Shown here: one piece after another, positions 50,348 to 58,563 of the stretch
How the letters are laid out: every line of letters starts with the position of its first letter
Numbering within the stretch: the first letter of the stretch is position 1
Source: an uncultured Flavonifractor sp.
GTDB taxonomy: Bacteria; Bacillota; Clostridia; Oscillospirales; Oscillospiraceae
Assembly: GCA_947384055.1 (NCBI GenBank)
Contig: CANDFO010000002.1
Span: forward strand, 19,571 to 83,570
DNA length: 64,000 nt
Reading direction: 5' to 3'
Made by a program: the position numbers and the translations under genes
The notes under the pieces: generated by a model
What the model was told of the DNA's origin: nothing
The model's database searches: none
The model's input: the letters and a program-made list of their open reading frames with translations, nothing else

Positions 50348-50377
50348 AGAAGCCCCCCGGCATAGCGGGGGGCTTCT
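50348..50377 (+). terminator. Right hairpin flanking repeat copy 3 (ppdK)
   Basis: AGAAGCCCCCC-GGCATAGC-GGGGGGCTTCT followed by TTCAT. It differs from the left hairpin by a compensatory T-A to C-G change, so the stem is conserved. Confidence 0.7.
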
Positions 50378-50578
50378 TTCATAAAAATACAGCTTTGAGC
50401 CTTGCCACTTCTCAGATGTGCTCATACTGTTCCAAGCTCCCCGGAGCGGCGGCGCTGAGCGCACGTTTCATTGAAAAATCGCGTTACGTGGTCAAAGCAA
50501 TCATCAAGATCATGCTAAAAGAGTGAATAAGCTATGCGCATAACTGCGGTATGCAGATGAACAGAGGGGGAAGCGGAA
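50378..50578. other. Intergenic region before the grpB-like gene
   Basis: About 200 bases. A plus-strand frame reading CSYCSKLPGAAALSARFIEK...IIKIMLKE-stop ends at 50526 but has no start or SD; it may be the tail of a lost gene. Base composition changes here from GC-rich to AT-rich. Confidence 0.35.
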
Positions 50579-51145
50579 ATGGAAAAAGAACTTTCGGGGC
50601 TGTCTTTGACGGAGTTATGGGAACTGTTTCCCGTTTCTCTTGTTCCACATAATGATAAGTGGAATATATATTATGATGAAATGGAAATTTTTCTGAAAAA
50701 CATATTGTCTGAGTGCCAGATTCAGAGAATCAGTCACATTGGAAGTACCGCTGTGCCTTGGATATGGGCAAAAGATATCGTCGATATACTGATTGAAGCG
50801 TCAGAGAATTCCGATATTGAAACTATTGCAAGTATCATTGAGCAAAACGGATTTGTCCGGATGTCAACGGAGGGGGACAGGATATCCTTGAATCGCGGAT
50901 ATACAAAAAACGGATTTGCTGATAAGGTGTTTCACATACACCTTCGCTATGCTGGAGATAATGATGAATTGTATTTTAGAGACTATTTGAAGGAGCATAT
51001 AAAAACAGCCAAAGAATATGAAACGATAAAATTGCGGCTTTGGAAGCTGTTTGAACACGATAGGGATGCTTATACCGGCGCAAAGACAGAGTTTATCCGA
51101 AAATGGACATCCGAAGCAAAAAGGGTTTACGCGGGAAGGTATTGA
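50579..51145 (+). CDS. GrpB/UPF0157 family protein
   Basis: 188 residues. The family block ISHIGSTAVPWIWAKDIVDILIE (nucleotidyltransferase-like GS...D.D pattern) is at about 45-67, and HIHLRYAGDN and LRLWKLFEHDRDAYTGAKTEF follow, as in GrpB proteins. Function of the family is not settled; the fold suggests nucleotide transfer. The gene is clearly AT-richer than its neighbours and uses AAA/ATA/GAT codons freely, which points to recent acquisition. ATG 50579 has GAGGGGGAAGCGGAA upstream. Confidence 0.85.
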   Translation: MEKELSGLSLTELWELFPVSLVPHNDKWNIYYDEMEIFLKNILSECQIQRISHIGSTAVPWIWAKDIVDILIEASENSDIETIASIIEQNGFVRMSTEGDRISLNRGYTKNGFADKVFHIHLRYAGDNDELYFRDYLKEHIKTAKEYETIKLRLWKLFEHDRDAYTGAKTEFIRKWTSEAKRVYAGRY

Positions 51146-51268
51146 TCATCCCCGTTTGCCAGAAACTGCTTGTAAAAGTCGGCCCGCACTTGCGACGTTC
51201 TGACAAATAAATTTTATAATGCAGCGCCCGGCAGAGCCGCTCTGACATGGGAAAGATAAAATCAGCCC

Positions 51269-51297
51269 TTGTTTTTTTCGTCGCCGGCAGGTATAAT
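51269..51297 (+). promoter_or_regulatory. Sigma-A promoter of the chemotaxis receptor
   Basis: TTGTTT (51269-51274), 17 bases, TATAAT (51292-51297). The start codon is 95 bases downstream. Confidence 0.65.
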
Positions 51298-51391
51298 TAT
51301 TATGGTATTGTGTTGCCATCCCGCCCCTTGGGAAAATGGCCGACGTCCAGGGGGGAGGATGGAAAAAGCCATTTTGCAGGGGTGTATAAAT

Positions 51392-53398
51392 ATGAAGCAG
51401 AATGAAAAAAGGTCTGCGCAGTCCGGCGCGGTCCGGCGGGGATGGGGCATTACGGGAAAGCTTGCGTCTGCCATTGTTGTGAGCGTTATCATTGCTGTAG
51501 CAATCCTGTTTGCCGTGGTTTATTTTCAGATGTCCCACACGCTGCTGGATAAGAGCGAAGACCTGCTGCAAACGACCACTGACCGGACGCTCCAGGAGAC
51601 CAGGGCCTGGATGAACGGTACGCTGACCATGCTGGAGGCCCAGCGGGATACCATTGAATATGAGAACATGGATGTGTCTGATATGATGGATTATATCCGA
51701 CATACCGTGAATCAGAACGACGCCTATCCCGCCGGCCTCTATGTGGCGCTGACGGACGGTTCGCTGTACCACGCCTCCTTCGTACCGGGCCCGGATTATG
51801 ACGCCACGGTGAAGAGCTGGTATCAGGATGGCCTTCAGTCGGATGCGTTTATTTTAGGTGACGTATATTTTGACGAGGACAGCCAGTCCTATGTAGTGGG
51901 CGCTTCCGGTGTGCTAAAAACGCGGGGCGGCGCCGTGCGGGGTGTTGCCGCGGCGGATGTGTATCTGGACTCCATTTCCAACATTGTCAGCAAGGTCCGC
52001 ATTGAGGACAGCGGCGGCATTTTTCTGGTGGACAGGCGGACAGATACCATCATCGGACATCGGGACAGCGCGTTTGTGGGACAGCGCCTGGCTGAGGTGT
52101 CGGAGGATATGTACAGCTATGCCAGCAGTCAGATCCGCAGGGGAGCGACAGGGCTGTCCACTTACGGCAATACATATATTCAGGTGGAAAATGTGCCCGG
52201 CAGCGACTGGATGGCAGTGGCTTATGTCTCCCGTGGGGAGGTTCTGCAGGAGCTCCACCAGCTGACAGTCAATATGCTGCTGGTGGCGGTGCTGGCGGTG
52301 CTGGTGCTGATCCTTCTGGTTGTGATCCAGGTCCGCCGGGTGATCGGCCGCCCGGTCAAGGAGCTGAGCCTTGCGGCCACTCGTATCGCCGGAGGGGAAC
52401 TGGATCAGGCGATCCACTATCAGTCCAATGATGAGCTGGGCGTGCTGGCGTATGACTTTAATCAGGTCACGCTCCGGCTCCGGGACTATGTGGCTTATAT
52501 CCAGGAAATATCGGAAAAACTGCGTGAAATTGCGGGGGGCAATTTGGCCTTTACCCTGAAAAACCAGTACACAGGCGAGTTTGAAAAGATCAAAACCGCT
52601 TTGGACGAGATTTCCAATTCCATGAATGACACAATGGGGCGGCTGCGTGTTGCCTCCAGGGAGGTGGCCTCCGGCGCGGAACAGGTGGCCAACGGTGCGA
52701 CGACGCTGTCCCAGGGCTCTACTGAGCAGGCGGCGGAGGTGGATGCTCTGGCGGGGCGCATCAGTACTGTCTCAGACAGCGTCCACAAGGTTGCCAAAGG
52801 CGCTCAGGAGGCCAGCCGCATCTCCCAGGAGGTTAAGAGCGGGCTTCTGACCAGCAATGACAAAATGCAGAACATGACGGTGGTAATCCAGCAGATCAGC
52901 GACAAATCCTCTGAAATCCACAAGATTGTCAAGACCATTGAGGACATCGCGTTTCAGACAAATATTTTGGCCCTGAACGCGGCGGTGGAAGCGGCCAGGG
53001 CTGGAACGGCCGGAAAGGGATTTGCGGTGGTCGCGGACGAGGTCCGAGCCCTGGCCGGCAAATCCTCTGAGGCGGCGCAGGAGACCACAGTGCTGCTGGG
53101 CCAGACCGTGGAGTCTATGGAAGAGGGTGTGCGTGCGGCCCGGGATACGGCGGATTCCATGCTGAAAGTAGTGGACTGCGCGGACGAGATGAGCAGGCTC
53201 ATTGACAATATCGCGGACTATACCAGGCAGCAGGACGCCAGCGCGGAAGAGATCACGCATGGAATTGAGCAGATCTCCACAGTGGTTCAAACAAATGTAG
53301 CCACGGCGGAGGAGAGCGCTGCCGCCAGTGAGGAGCTCTCCGGCCAGGCCGCCATGCTGCGGGAGCTGGTGGCAAAATTCCAGCTGCGGGACGAATAA
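51392..53398 (+). CDS. Methyl-accepting chemotaxis protein with extracellular sensor
   Basis: 668 residues. Membrane helix 1 at about 24-46 ([22 protein letters not shown]), a Cache-like extracellular domain (about 50-290; [37 protein letters not shown]), helix 2 at about 293-316, HAMP (about 317-370), then the signalling coiled coil. Its tip ([22 protein letters not shown], about 515-540) is the conserved CheA/CheW contact region. No C-terminal pentapeptide for CheR tethering. ATG 51392 has GCAGGGGTG upstream. No other chemotaxis genes are near, so it is an orphan receptor. Confidence 0.92.
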   Translation: MKQNEKRSAQSGAVRRGWGITGKLASAIVVSVIIAVAILFAVVYFQMSHTLLDKSEDLLQTTTDRTLQETRAWMNGTLTMLEAQRDTIEYENMDVSDMMDYIRHTVNQNDAYPAGLYVALTDGSLYHASFVPGPDYDATVKSWYQDGLQSDAFILGDVYFDEDSQSYVVGASGVLKTRGGAVRGVAAADVYLDSISNIVSKVRIEDSGGIFLVDRRTDTIIGHRDSAFVGQRLAEVSEDMYSYASSQIRRGATGLSTYGNTYIQVENVPGSDWMAVAYVSRGEVLQELHQLTVNMLLVAVLAVLVLILLVVIQVRRVIGRPVKELSLAATRIAGGELDQAIHYQSNDELGVLAYDFNQVTLRLRDYVAYIQEISEKLREIAGGNLAFTLKNQYTGEFEKIKTALDEISNSMNDTMGRLRVASREVASGAEQVANGATTLSQGSTEQAAEVDALAGRISTVSDSVHKVAKGAQEASRISQEVKSGLLTSNDKMQNMTVVIQQISDKSSEIHKIVKTIEDIAFQTNILALNAAVEAARAGTAGKGFAVVADEVRALAGKSSEAAQETTVLLGQTVESMEEGVRAARDTADSMLKVVDCADEMSRLIDNIADYTRQQDASAEEITHGIEQISTVVQTNVATAEESAAASEELSGQAAMLRELVAKFQLRDE

Positions 53399-53711
53399 GG
53401 CTCCGGGATCCCCGGCAAAACGTCGGCAAAAAGTTGATGGATGTCAGGCTGTCGTGCGCTTTTTTGTGTGCTTCACAAAAACAGCAGGCACAAACTTCAG
53501 CAAAAGTCACAAAAAGGGCTTGAAATCGAAAGATTTCAAGCCCTTTTATGGAGTGCGTACCCAGTTTAGAAGTACCAGTTTACGGGTTCGCATACAAAAC
53601 CAAACCGCAACCCAGCAAAGCGGTTGCGGTTTGGAGAGGAGCCGCGATAAAATGAGTAAAAGGTGATTTTTGCAAAAAGTCGCCGCGAACGATAGGACGT
53701 CCGCAGCGACA
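53399..53711. other. Intergenic region between the receptor gene and tRNA-Pro
   Basis: 313 bases with a bidirectional terminator and no gene. An 11-base match to the repeat terminus (TCAGGCTGTCG, 53444-53454) is present. The stretch 53570-53650 contains AAACCGCAACC and GGTTGCGGTTT, a stem that may end tRNA-Pro transcripts. Confidence 0.45.
53512..53547. terminator. Bidirectional terminator
   Basis: AAAAGGGCTTGAAATC-GAAA-GATTTCAAGCCCTTTT, a perfect 16-bp stem with a stable GAAA loop and A/T flanks, working in both directions. Confidence 0.85.
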
Positions 53712-53788
53712 TGGTCCGAGTGACTGGATTCGAACCAGCGGCCTCTTGAACCCCATTCAAGCGCGATACCAAACTTCGCCACACCCGG
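53712..53788 (-). tRNA. tRNA-Pro (GGG)
   Basis: 77 bases with encoded CCA. Acceptor CCGGGTG/CACTCGG, anticodon stem CTTGA/TCAAG around ATGGGGT (anticodon GGG), T-loop TTCGAAT. A consensus promoter lies upstream. Confidence 0.93.
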
Positions 53789-53818
53789 ATATTGCTAACT
53801 ATTCTGGATTACTTCGTT

Positions 53819-53847
53819 ATAATACCACATCTTTTGAATAAATGCAA
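53819..53847 (-). promoter_or_regulatory. Promoter of tRNA-Pro
   Basis: TTGCAT (53847-53842), 17 bases, TATTAT (53824-53819), minus strand. Confidence 0.65.
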
Positions 53848-53884
53848 GTCTTTTTTGGCAGACGTTAATGTTCCGTCGATAAAT

Positions 53885-54618
53885 TCCAAAATTATTACAA
53901 AGATCTGTCCATGCGAGTGAAAAACCGGGAAGTTGACCTGCTAATTGTGGTCAATAAGTTCCTGACCGGCTTCGACGCCACTACGCTAAACACCCTATGG
54001 GTGGGCAAAAACCTGAAAATGCACGGGCTGATCCAGGCGTATTCCCGGACAAACCGCATCCTCAACTCCCGGGACTTGCAGCAGGCCACCAATGACACCG
54101 TCGCTTTGTTTGGAGATAAAAGCGCCAATGGTATCGCACTGCTCAGAAACTTCTCGGATTATGATAGCGGCTATCAGGATGAAAAAGGCAGATATCACCC
54201 AGGCTATGTGAATTTGATTGCAAAGCTGGAACTGAAATTCCCTCTGGACGCGGAAATCGTTGGAAAACAGGCAGAAAAGGACTTTATCCGGCCCTTTGGC
54301 AATATTTTGTCTCTGTGGAATATTCTGTCCCCGTTTGACCAATTTGAAGAAATGCAGACTCTTGCCGCACGGGATTTGCAGGATTATCAACGCCAGTACA
54401 TCGACCTGTATGACAAATACCGCAGTCAGGATATCAGAGACAAAGAAAATATCAATGATGACATTTTCTTTGAAACCGAACTGATCAAGCAGCTAGAGGC
54501 CAATATCGACTATATCCTGATGTCGGTGGAGTACGGCCTGTCCGGCTGGGATATGACCTATATCCTTCCGGCGGACAAGGCGCTGCATGACAAGATCAAG
54601 GAGAAAGAGGAAAAGTAA
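53885..54618 (+). pseudogene. C-terminal remnant of type I restriction subunit HsdR
   Basis: About 245 residues matching only the end of HsdR (normally about 1000). VDLLIVVNKFLTGFDATTLNTLWV and LIQAYSRTNRI are the helicase motif V-VI region; the rest is the C-terminal helical domain. Homology already runs upstream of ATG 53911 (KFQNYYKDLS) and is cut by a stop at about 53882, so the 5' part was deleted. No SD, no hsdM or hsdS nearby. It lies between tRNA genes, a common scar site of lost islands. AT-richer than its surroundings. Confidence 0.85.
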
Positions 54619-54662
54619 CGGTTACTTACATGTTACTAACAAATCAATTTTACACGGGGACG

Positions 54663-54698
54663 AAAATCCCCTAGAACCGTTGCGGCTCTAAGGGATTT
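54663..54698 (-). terminator. Terminator of the tRNA Met-Glu-Val operon
   Basis: AAAATCCC-TAGA...TCTA-GGGATTTT stem with a short interior loop, immediately 3' of tRNA-Val, with T-run on the minus strand. Confidence 0.65.
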
Positions 54699-54774
54699 TG
54701 GTGGAGACAACAGAACTCGAATCTGTGACCTCTCGCGTGTGAGGCGAGCGCTCTACCGGCTGAGCTATGCCTCC
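54699..54774 (-). tRNA. tRNA-Val (CAC)
   Basis: 76 bases with CCA. Acceptor GGAGGCA/TGTCTCC, anticodon stem CTCGC/GCGAG around CTCACAC (anticodon CAC), T-loop TTCGAGT. Confidence 0.93.
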
Positions 54775-54778
54775 ATAT

Positions 54779-54853
54779 TGGTGACCCGGACGGGAATCGA
54801 ACCCGTGTTACCGCCGTGAAAGGGCGGTGTCTTAGCCGCTTGACCACCGGGCC
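54779..54853 (-). tRNA. tRNA-Glu (TTC)
   Basis: 75 bases with CCA. Acceptor GGCCCGG/CCGGGTC, anticodon stem CCGCC/GGCGG around CTTTCAC (anticodon TTC), T-loop TTCGATT. Confidence 0.94.
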
Positions 54854-54891
54854 GAGACGCCCGCAGGCCAGGCGTTTCCGAAGCTGGATCC

Positions 54892-54920
54892 CCCAAAAGA
54901 CGGAAAATCCGTCTTTTGGG
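54892..54920. other. Perfect hairpin between tRNA-Met and tRNA-Glu
   Basis: CCCAAAAGACGGA-AAA-TCCGTCTTTTGGG, a 13-bp stem inside the tRNA precursor. It may serve processing or partial termination. Confidence 0.55.
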
Positions 54921-54923
54921 TTC

Positions 54924-55000
54924 TGGTAGCGGCACCTGGATTTGAACCGGGGACACTGCGGGTATGAACCGCATGCTCTAGCCAACTGAGCTATGCCGCC
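54924..55000 (-). tRNA. tRNA-Met (CAT), probably elongator
   Basis: 77 bases with CCA. Acceptor GGCGGCA/TGCCGCT pairs at all positions including a G-T at 1:72, which argues against the initiator. Anticodon stem TGCGG/CCGCA around TTCATAC (anticodon CAT). First gene of the three-tRNA operon. Confidence 0.9.
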
Positions 55001-55033
55001 AAGATTTGCCCTCTTTGAACGAAGGCAATTGTT

Positions 55034-55062
55034 AGTATACCTGATAATGTTCGGTTTGTCAA
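55034..55062 (-). promoter_or_regulatory. Promoter of the tRNA Met-Glu-Val operon
   Basis: Consensus TTGACA (55062-55057), 17 bases, TATACT (55039-55034) on the minus strand, 34 bases before tRNA-Met. Confidence 0.82.
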
Positions 55063-55107
55063 TCCCTTTTCCCCATTTTTCCACAGGTAAAAAGATTGAA
55101 AAAACAG

Positions 55108-55136
55108 TTGCAATTTCCCAGGGCATGTGATATGAT
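55108..55136 (+). promoter_or_regulatory. Promoter of rpmE
   Basis: TTGCAA (55108-55113), 17 bases, TATGAT (55131-55136), 69 bases before the start codon. Confidence 0.72.
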
Positions 55137-55204
55137 ATCAACTGCGTTTATGAGGGTCTGCGGGCCCATACGTATGAATCGAAAGAAAAAGAGGTGAACA
55201 CAGC

Positions 55205-55411
55205 ATGAAGGACGGCATCCATCCCAACTACGCTCAGACTACCATCAAATGCGCCTGTGGTAATGTGATCGAAACCGGGTCTACCAAGAAGGACATTCGC
55301 GTGGAAGTTTGTTCCAAGTGTCACCCCTTCTTCACCGGCAAGCAGAAGATGGTGGATACTGGCGGCCGTGTCAGCCGCTTCAACAAGAAGTTCGGTCTGG
55401 ACAAGAAGTAA
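55205..55411 (+). CDS. rpmE: Ribosomal protein L31, zinc-binding type
   Basis: 68 residues starting [20 protein letters not shown]. Zinc ligands C16, C18, C36 and C39 are all present, so this is the zinc-containing RpmE form rather than the zinc-free YtjA form. AAAGAGGTGAACACAGC precedes ATG 55205. It has its own promoter and terminator. Confidence 0.97.
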   Translation: MKDGIHPNYAQTTIKCACGNVIETGSTKKDIRVEVCSKCHPFFTGKQKMVDTGGRVSRFNKKFGLDKK

Positions 55412-55425
55412 GTTGGAGTTAAAAG

Positions 55426-55457
55426 AGCCCGTACCGGTTTGGTACGGGCTTCTTTTC
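55426..55457 (+). terminator. Terminator of rpmE
   Basis: AGCCCGTACC-GGTTT-GGTACGGGCT followed by TCTTTTC; AAAAG before it. Confidence 0.85.
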
Positions 55458-55538
55458 ATTTCGGGCGCATAAGAATAGACAGGGAAACGACGTTCCGGCG
55501 TCTTTCACCTTATTTTATTGTATCAGGAGGACGATATC

Positions 55539-56045
55539 ATGTTCAAGAGGACGGACCCCAAAGCCCTGAATCAAAATGTCTTTTCCGCCATCGGGAACCA
55601 GTGGATGCTCATCACCGCCGGCGCCGGGGACCGCTGCAATACCATGACTGCCAGCTGGGGCGGCCTGGGCGTGCTGTGGGGAAAGAACGTAGCCACCGTC
55701 TATATCCGCCCCCAGCGGTACACCTATGAATTTATGGAGAACGGCAGCTGGTTTACTCTGTCTTTTTTCAGAGAGGAGCACCGGACAGCTCTGAATTTGT
55801 GCGGCTCCAGGAGCGGCCGGGACACGGACAAAATCGCGGCGTGCGGCTTTACCGTGGCCAGCGGCGCCGGCGGTGCGCCCTACTTTGAAGAGGCAGAGCT
55901 GGTATTGGTCTGTAAGAAGCTCTACTGGCAGGATTTGGACCCCGCCCACTTCCTGGATCCGGATATCGACCGGGCAAACTATCCCGGCAGGGACTATCAC
56001 CGCATGTATATCGGCGAAATTGTGGAAGCCCTGGTAAAGGGCTGA
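55539..56045 (+). CDS. Flavin reductase-like FMN-binding protein
   Basis: 168 residues. NTMTASWGGLGVLWGKNVATVYIRPQRYTYEFM is the FMN-binding split-barrel region of the flavin reductase family, followed by FTLSFF and YHRMYIGEIVEAL near the end. It probably reduces or binds FMN in the cytoplasm. AGGAGG lies 9 bases before ATG 55539. The genes behind it are remnants, one of them from an HxlR regulator, a family that often controls flavin enzymes. Confidence 0.87.
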   Translation: MFKRTDPKALNQNVFSAIGNQWMLITAGAGDRCNTMTASWGGLGVLWGKNVATVYIRPQRYTYEFMENGSWFTLSFFREEHRTALNLCGSRSGRDTDKIAACGFTVASGAGGAPYFEEAELVLVCKKLYWQDLDPAHFLDPDIDRANYPGRDYHRMYIGEIVEALVKG

Positions 56046-56064
56046 ATACAGTCCGCCTCCGGAG

Positions 56065-56355
56065 TCACAGATGGGGCAGGGCGGCACGGTACTGCCGCAG
56101 CTCCGCCTCGTCTGTGGCCCGGCAGACCCGGTCCAGCTCCGCCAGCAGGTCCGCCCGGTCCTCCGGCAGTCTGCCCTGGAATTGAAACGCGTTGGATGCG
56201 CCCAAGGCCGCGAAAGTCACCGGAATTTCCAGGTGCGAGATGAGCGCCCTCAGCTCATACAGTTTCTCCAGCGCACCGTACTCTCCCCGGCCCGCGCCGG
56301 AGATTCCGGCCAGATAGAAAAAGTGGAAGATTCTGATTTTATGGTATGTATCCGC
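56065..56355 (-). pseudogene. C-terminal fragment of an unidentified enzyme
   Basis: Open minus-strand frame of 96 codons ending ...ALPHL-stop without a start codon; an in-frame stop lies at 56356-56358. The reading (HKIRIFHFFYLAGISGAGRGEY, then IPVTFAALGASNAFQFQGRLPEDR) is protein-like and unlike a shadow frame, and loosely recalls the ends of some radical SAM proteins. Only the C-terminus remains. The cut coincides with the cut of the neighbouring regulator remnant. Confidence 0.5.
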
Positions 56356-56618
56356 CTACCGGGTGCAGCGGTTTGGAGAGCTTCTCCGCCGGCTGGAGGG
56401 GGTCACGCACTCCACCCTCCCCCAGCAGCTGCGGGAGCTGGAGGAGGACGGCTTTCTCCACCGCCAAGTCTACGGCCAGGTGCCGCCCAAGGTAGAGTAT
56501 AACCCTGACCCCCCCGGGGGAGAGCTTTGCCCCTTTTCTCCACGCCATGCAGGAGTGGAGCCAGGCCCATTTGGAGGAGCTGGGCGGCGAAATCACACAA
56601 GGAAACGAGGAAAAATAG
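56347..56618 (+). pseudogene. HxlR-family regulator remnant, truncated and frameshifted
   Basis: YRVQRFGELLRRLEGVTHSTLPQQLRELEEDGFLHRQVYGQVPPKVEY is the winged helix of HxlR regulators, lacking its first helices and a start codon. After VEY (about 56500) one extra base shifts the frame; the correct ending TLTPPGESFAPFLHAMQEWSQAHLEEL continues in another frame to a stop at 56616-56618. So both a 5' deletion and a frameshift are present. Confidence 0.75.
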
Positions 56619-56622
56619 ACCT

Positions 56623-57930
56623 ATGCAGGACAGCCATACGGAAGAACGACAAAATCTGGCGGTGCTGGCGGGCCTCTCCGCCCACAGCCTTCCCCGGGAG
56701 GAGTGCGCCACCGAGGAGACCATGGAGGAGCTGGAGGCCCTGCTGGAGACGGCGGGGGGAACCTGCGCGGGCGTGGTTCTCCAGAGCCGGGATACGCCGG
56801 ACCCCAGGACCTTTCTGGGGGAGGGCAAGACCGCGGAGCTCAAGGAGCTGGCGCACCACACCGGCGCGGATATGGTGATTGTGGACAACGCCCTGTCCCC
56901 CTCCCAGCAGCGGGTGCTGACCGAGGAGCTGGGGGTCCAGGTGCTGGACCGCTCCGCCCTGATTCTGGATATCTTTGCGCAGCGGGCCCGCACCCGGGAG
57001 GGACGGCTTCAGGTGGAGCTGGCCCAGTATCAGTATCTGCTGCCCCGGCTGACGGGCATGTGGGGCCACCTGGTCCGGCAGACCGCCTCCGGCGGCAAGT
57101 CCCCCATCGGCACCCGAGGTCCTGGCGAGACCCAGCTGGAGACCGACCGGCGGCACATCCGCCGCAAAATTTCCAAGCTCAAGGAGGAGCTGGAGGAGGT
57201 CCGCCGGGTGCGCTCCACCCAGCGCCAGCGCCGGGAGAAAAACGAGATCCCCGTGGCGGCCATTGTGGGCTATACCAACGCGGGCAAATCCACCCTGCTC
57301 AACCGCCTGACCGGGGCGGATATCCCCGCCAACGACCGGCTGTTTGACACACTGGACACCACCACCCGCACCCTGGAGCTCTCCGACACCTGTACGGTGC
57401 TCCTGTCCGATACGGTCGGCTTTATCCGCAAACTGCCCCACCACCTGGTGGAGGCATTCAAAGCCACTCTGGAGGAGCTGACCTACGCGGATGTGCTTCT
57501 CCATGTAATCGACGCCTCCAACCCCCAGTGGCGGGAGCAGGCGCAGGTGGTAGAGGAACTCATCACCGCCCTGGGGGCCGCCGGAACGCCCCGCATTGAC
57601 GTGTTTAACAAGTGCGATCTGTACACCGGAGACATTCTGCCCCACGGAGACGGCATTGTCTCTCTCTCCGCCAAAACCGGCCGCGGCGTGGAGGAGCTTT
57701 TGCAAAAGCTGGAGGACCGGCTGGATACCGGCACCCGCCGGGTGGTTCTGCGCATCCCTTACGACCAGGGGGGGCTGGTGGACCGGCTCCACCGGGAGGC
57801 AAAAGTGGAGCGGGTGGACTACGGGGACGCCGTAGAAATCGAGGCCGTCTGCACCCCGGTTCAGCTGGGGCGGCTGAAGGAATATATTGTCTCCGGCTGG
57901 ACTCCCCCGAAGGAGTTCTGGGAGGAGTAA
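56623..57930 (+). CDS. hflX: GTPase HflX
   Basis: Ribosome-associated GTPase that splits stalled or hibernating ribosomes. 435 residues: N-terminal HflX domain (QVLDRSALILDIFAQRARTREG, GPGETQLETDRR), coiled coil, then the G domain with G1 GYTNAGKST (about 217-225), G3 DTVGF, G4 NKCD and G5 SAKTG. ATG 56623 is 4 bases after the HxlR remnant stop; AACGAGGAAAAA serves as SD. All motifs are intact. Confidence 0.95.
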   Translation: MQDSHTEERQNLAVLAGLSAHSLPREECATEETMEELEALLETAGGTCAGVVLQSRDTPDPRTFLGEGKTAELKELAHHTGADMVIVDNALSPSQQRVLTEELGVQVLDRSALILDIFAQRARTREGRLQVELAQYQYLLPRLTGMWGHLVRQTASGGKSPIGTRGPGETQLETDRRHIRRKISKLKEELEEVRRVRSTQRQRREKNEIPVAAIVGYTNAGKSTLLNRLTGADIPANDRLFDTLDTTTRTLELSDTCTVLLSDTVGFIRKLPHHLVEAFKATLEELTYADVLLHVIDASNPQWREQAQVVEELITALGAAGTPRIDVFNKCDLYTGDILPHGDGIVSLSAKTGRGVEELLQKLEDRLDTGTRRVVLRIPYDQGGLVDRLHREAKVERVDYGDAVEIEAVCTPVQLGRLKEYIVSGWTPPKEFWEE

Positions 57931-57959
57931 CCGCGCGATAACGAGAGGAGACGGTTTTC

Positions 57960-58523
57960 ATGTCCATCCTGATAGAGACCCCCCGCCTGCTGCTGCGGCC
58001 TTTTACCGACGGAGACGCGGAGGCGGTGTACGCCTATGCCAGTCACCCGGAGGTGGGGCCTCCGGCCGGGTGGAAGCCCCATGCGGATGTGGCGGAGAGC
58101 CTGGAGGTAATCCACACCATTTTTCAGCCCTCCAACGCCCTGGCCATGGTCTTAAAGGACAGCGGGCGTCTGGTGGGCTCCGCCGGGTTTGTAGACCGGC
58201 ATGAGCCCGGCCTGGGCCTGCCCAGCGAGGAAATCGGCTATTCCCTGGCCCGGGACCTCTGGGGACAGGGACTCACTACCGAGGCGGTGGGCGCAATTAT
58301 CCGGTACACCTTTACAGAGATGGACTATACCGCTCTGTGGGCGGAATATTATGAGGACAATCTGCGCTCCCGGCGGGTGATGGAAAAATGCGGCATGACC
58401 TACCGCTTTTCCAGAAAAGAGACCATCCCTCAGGGTACTGAGGAGCGCATGGGGCACTATTTGGCCATTACCCGGCAGGAATGGCTGAACCTTCAGAAAA
58501 AATGGGCGGAGGAGGCGGGCTGA
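57960..58523 (+). CDS. GNAT-family N-acetyltransferase (RimJ/RimL type)
   Basis: 187 residues. Opening LIETPRLLLRPFTDGDAEAVYAYASHPEV and the acetyl-CoA segment EIGYSLARDLWGQGLTTEAVGAII are typical of the RimJ/RimL subgroup; YYEDNLRSRRVMEKCGM is the conserved motif B region. It transfers acetyl groups to an unknown amine. It starts 29 bases after hflX with GAGAGGAGACGGTTTTC upstream and is likely in the same transcript. Confidence 0.9.
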   Translation: MSILIETPRLLLRPFTDGDAEAVYAYASHPEVGPPAGWKPHADVAESLEVIHTIFQPSNALAMVLKDSGRLVGSAGFVDRHEPGLGLPSEEIGYSLARDLWGQGLTTEAVGAIIRYTFTEMDYTALWAEYYEDNLRSRRVMEKCGMTYRFSRKETIPQGTEERMGHYLAITRQEWLNLQKKWAEEAG

Positions 58524-58563
58524 CGCCCGGCCGCAGACCGCAGAGGATGCGGGAGGAATTAAA

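Noticed and set aside
47433..50363. Minus-strand open frame of 976 codons opposite ppdK, extending into repeat copy 3
   Set aside because: Antisense to a highly conserved enzyme; composition typical of reversed GC-rich code.
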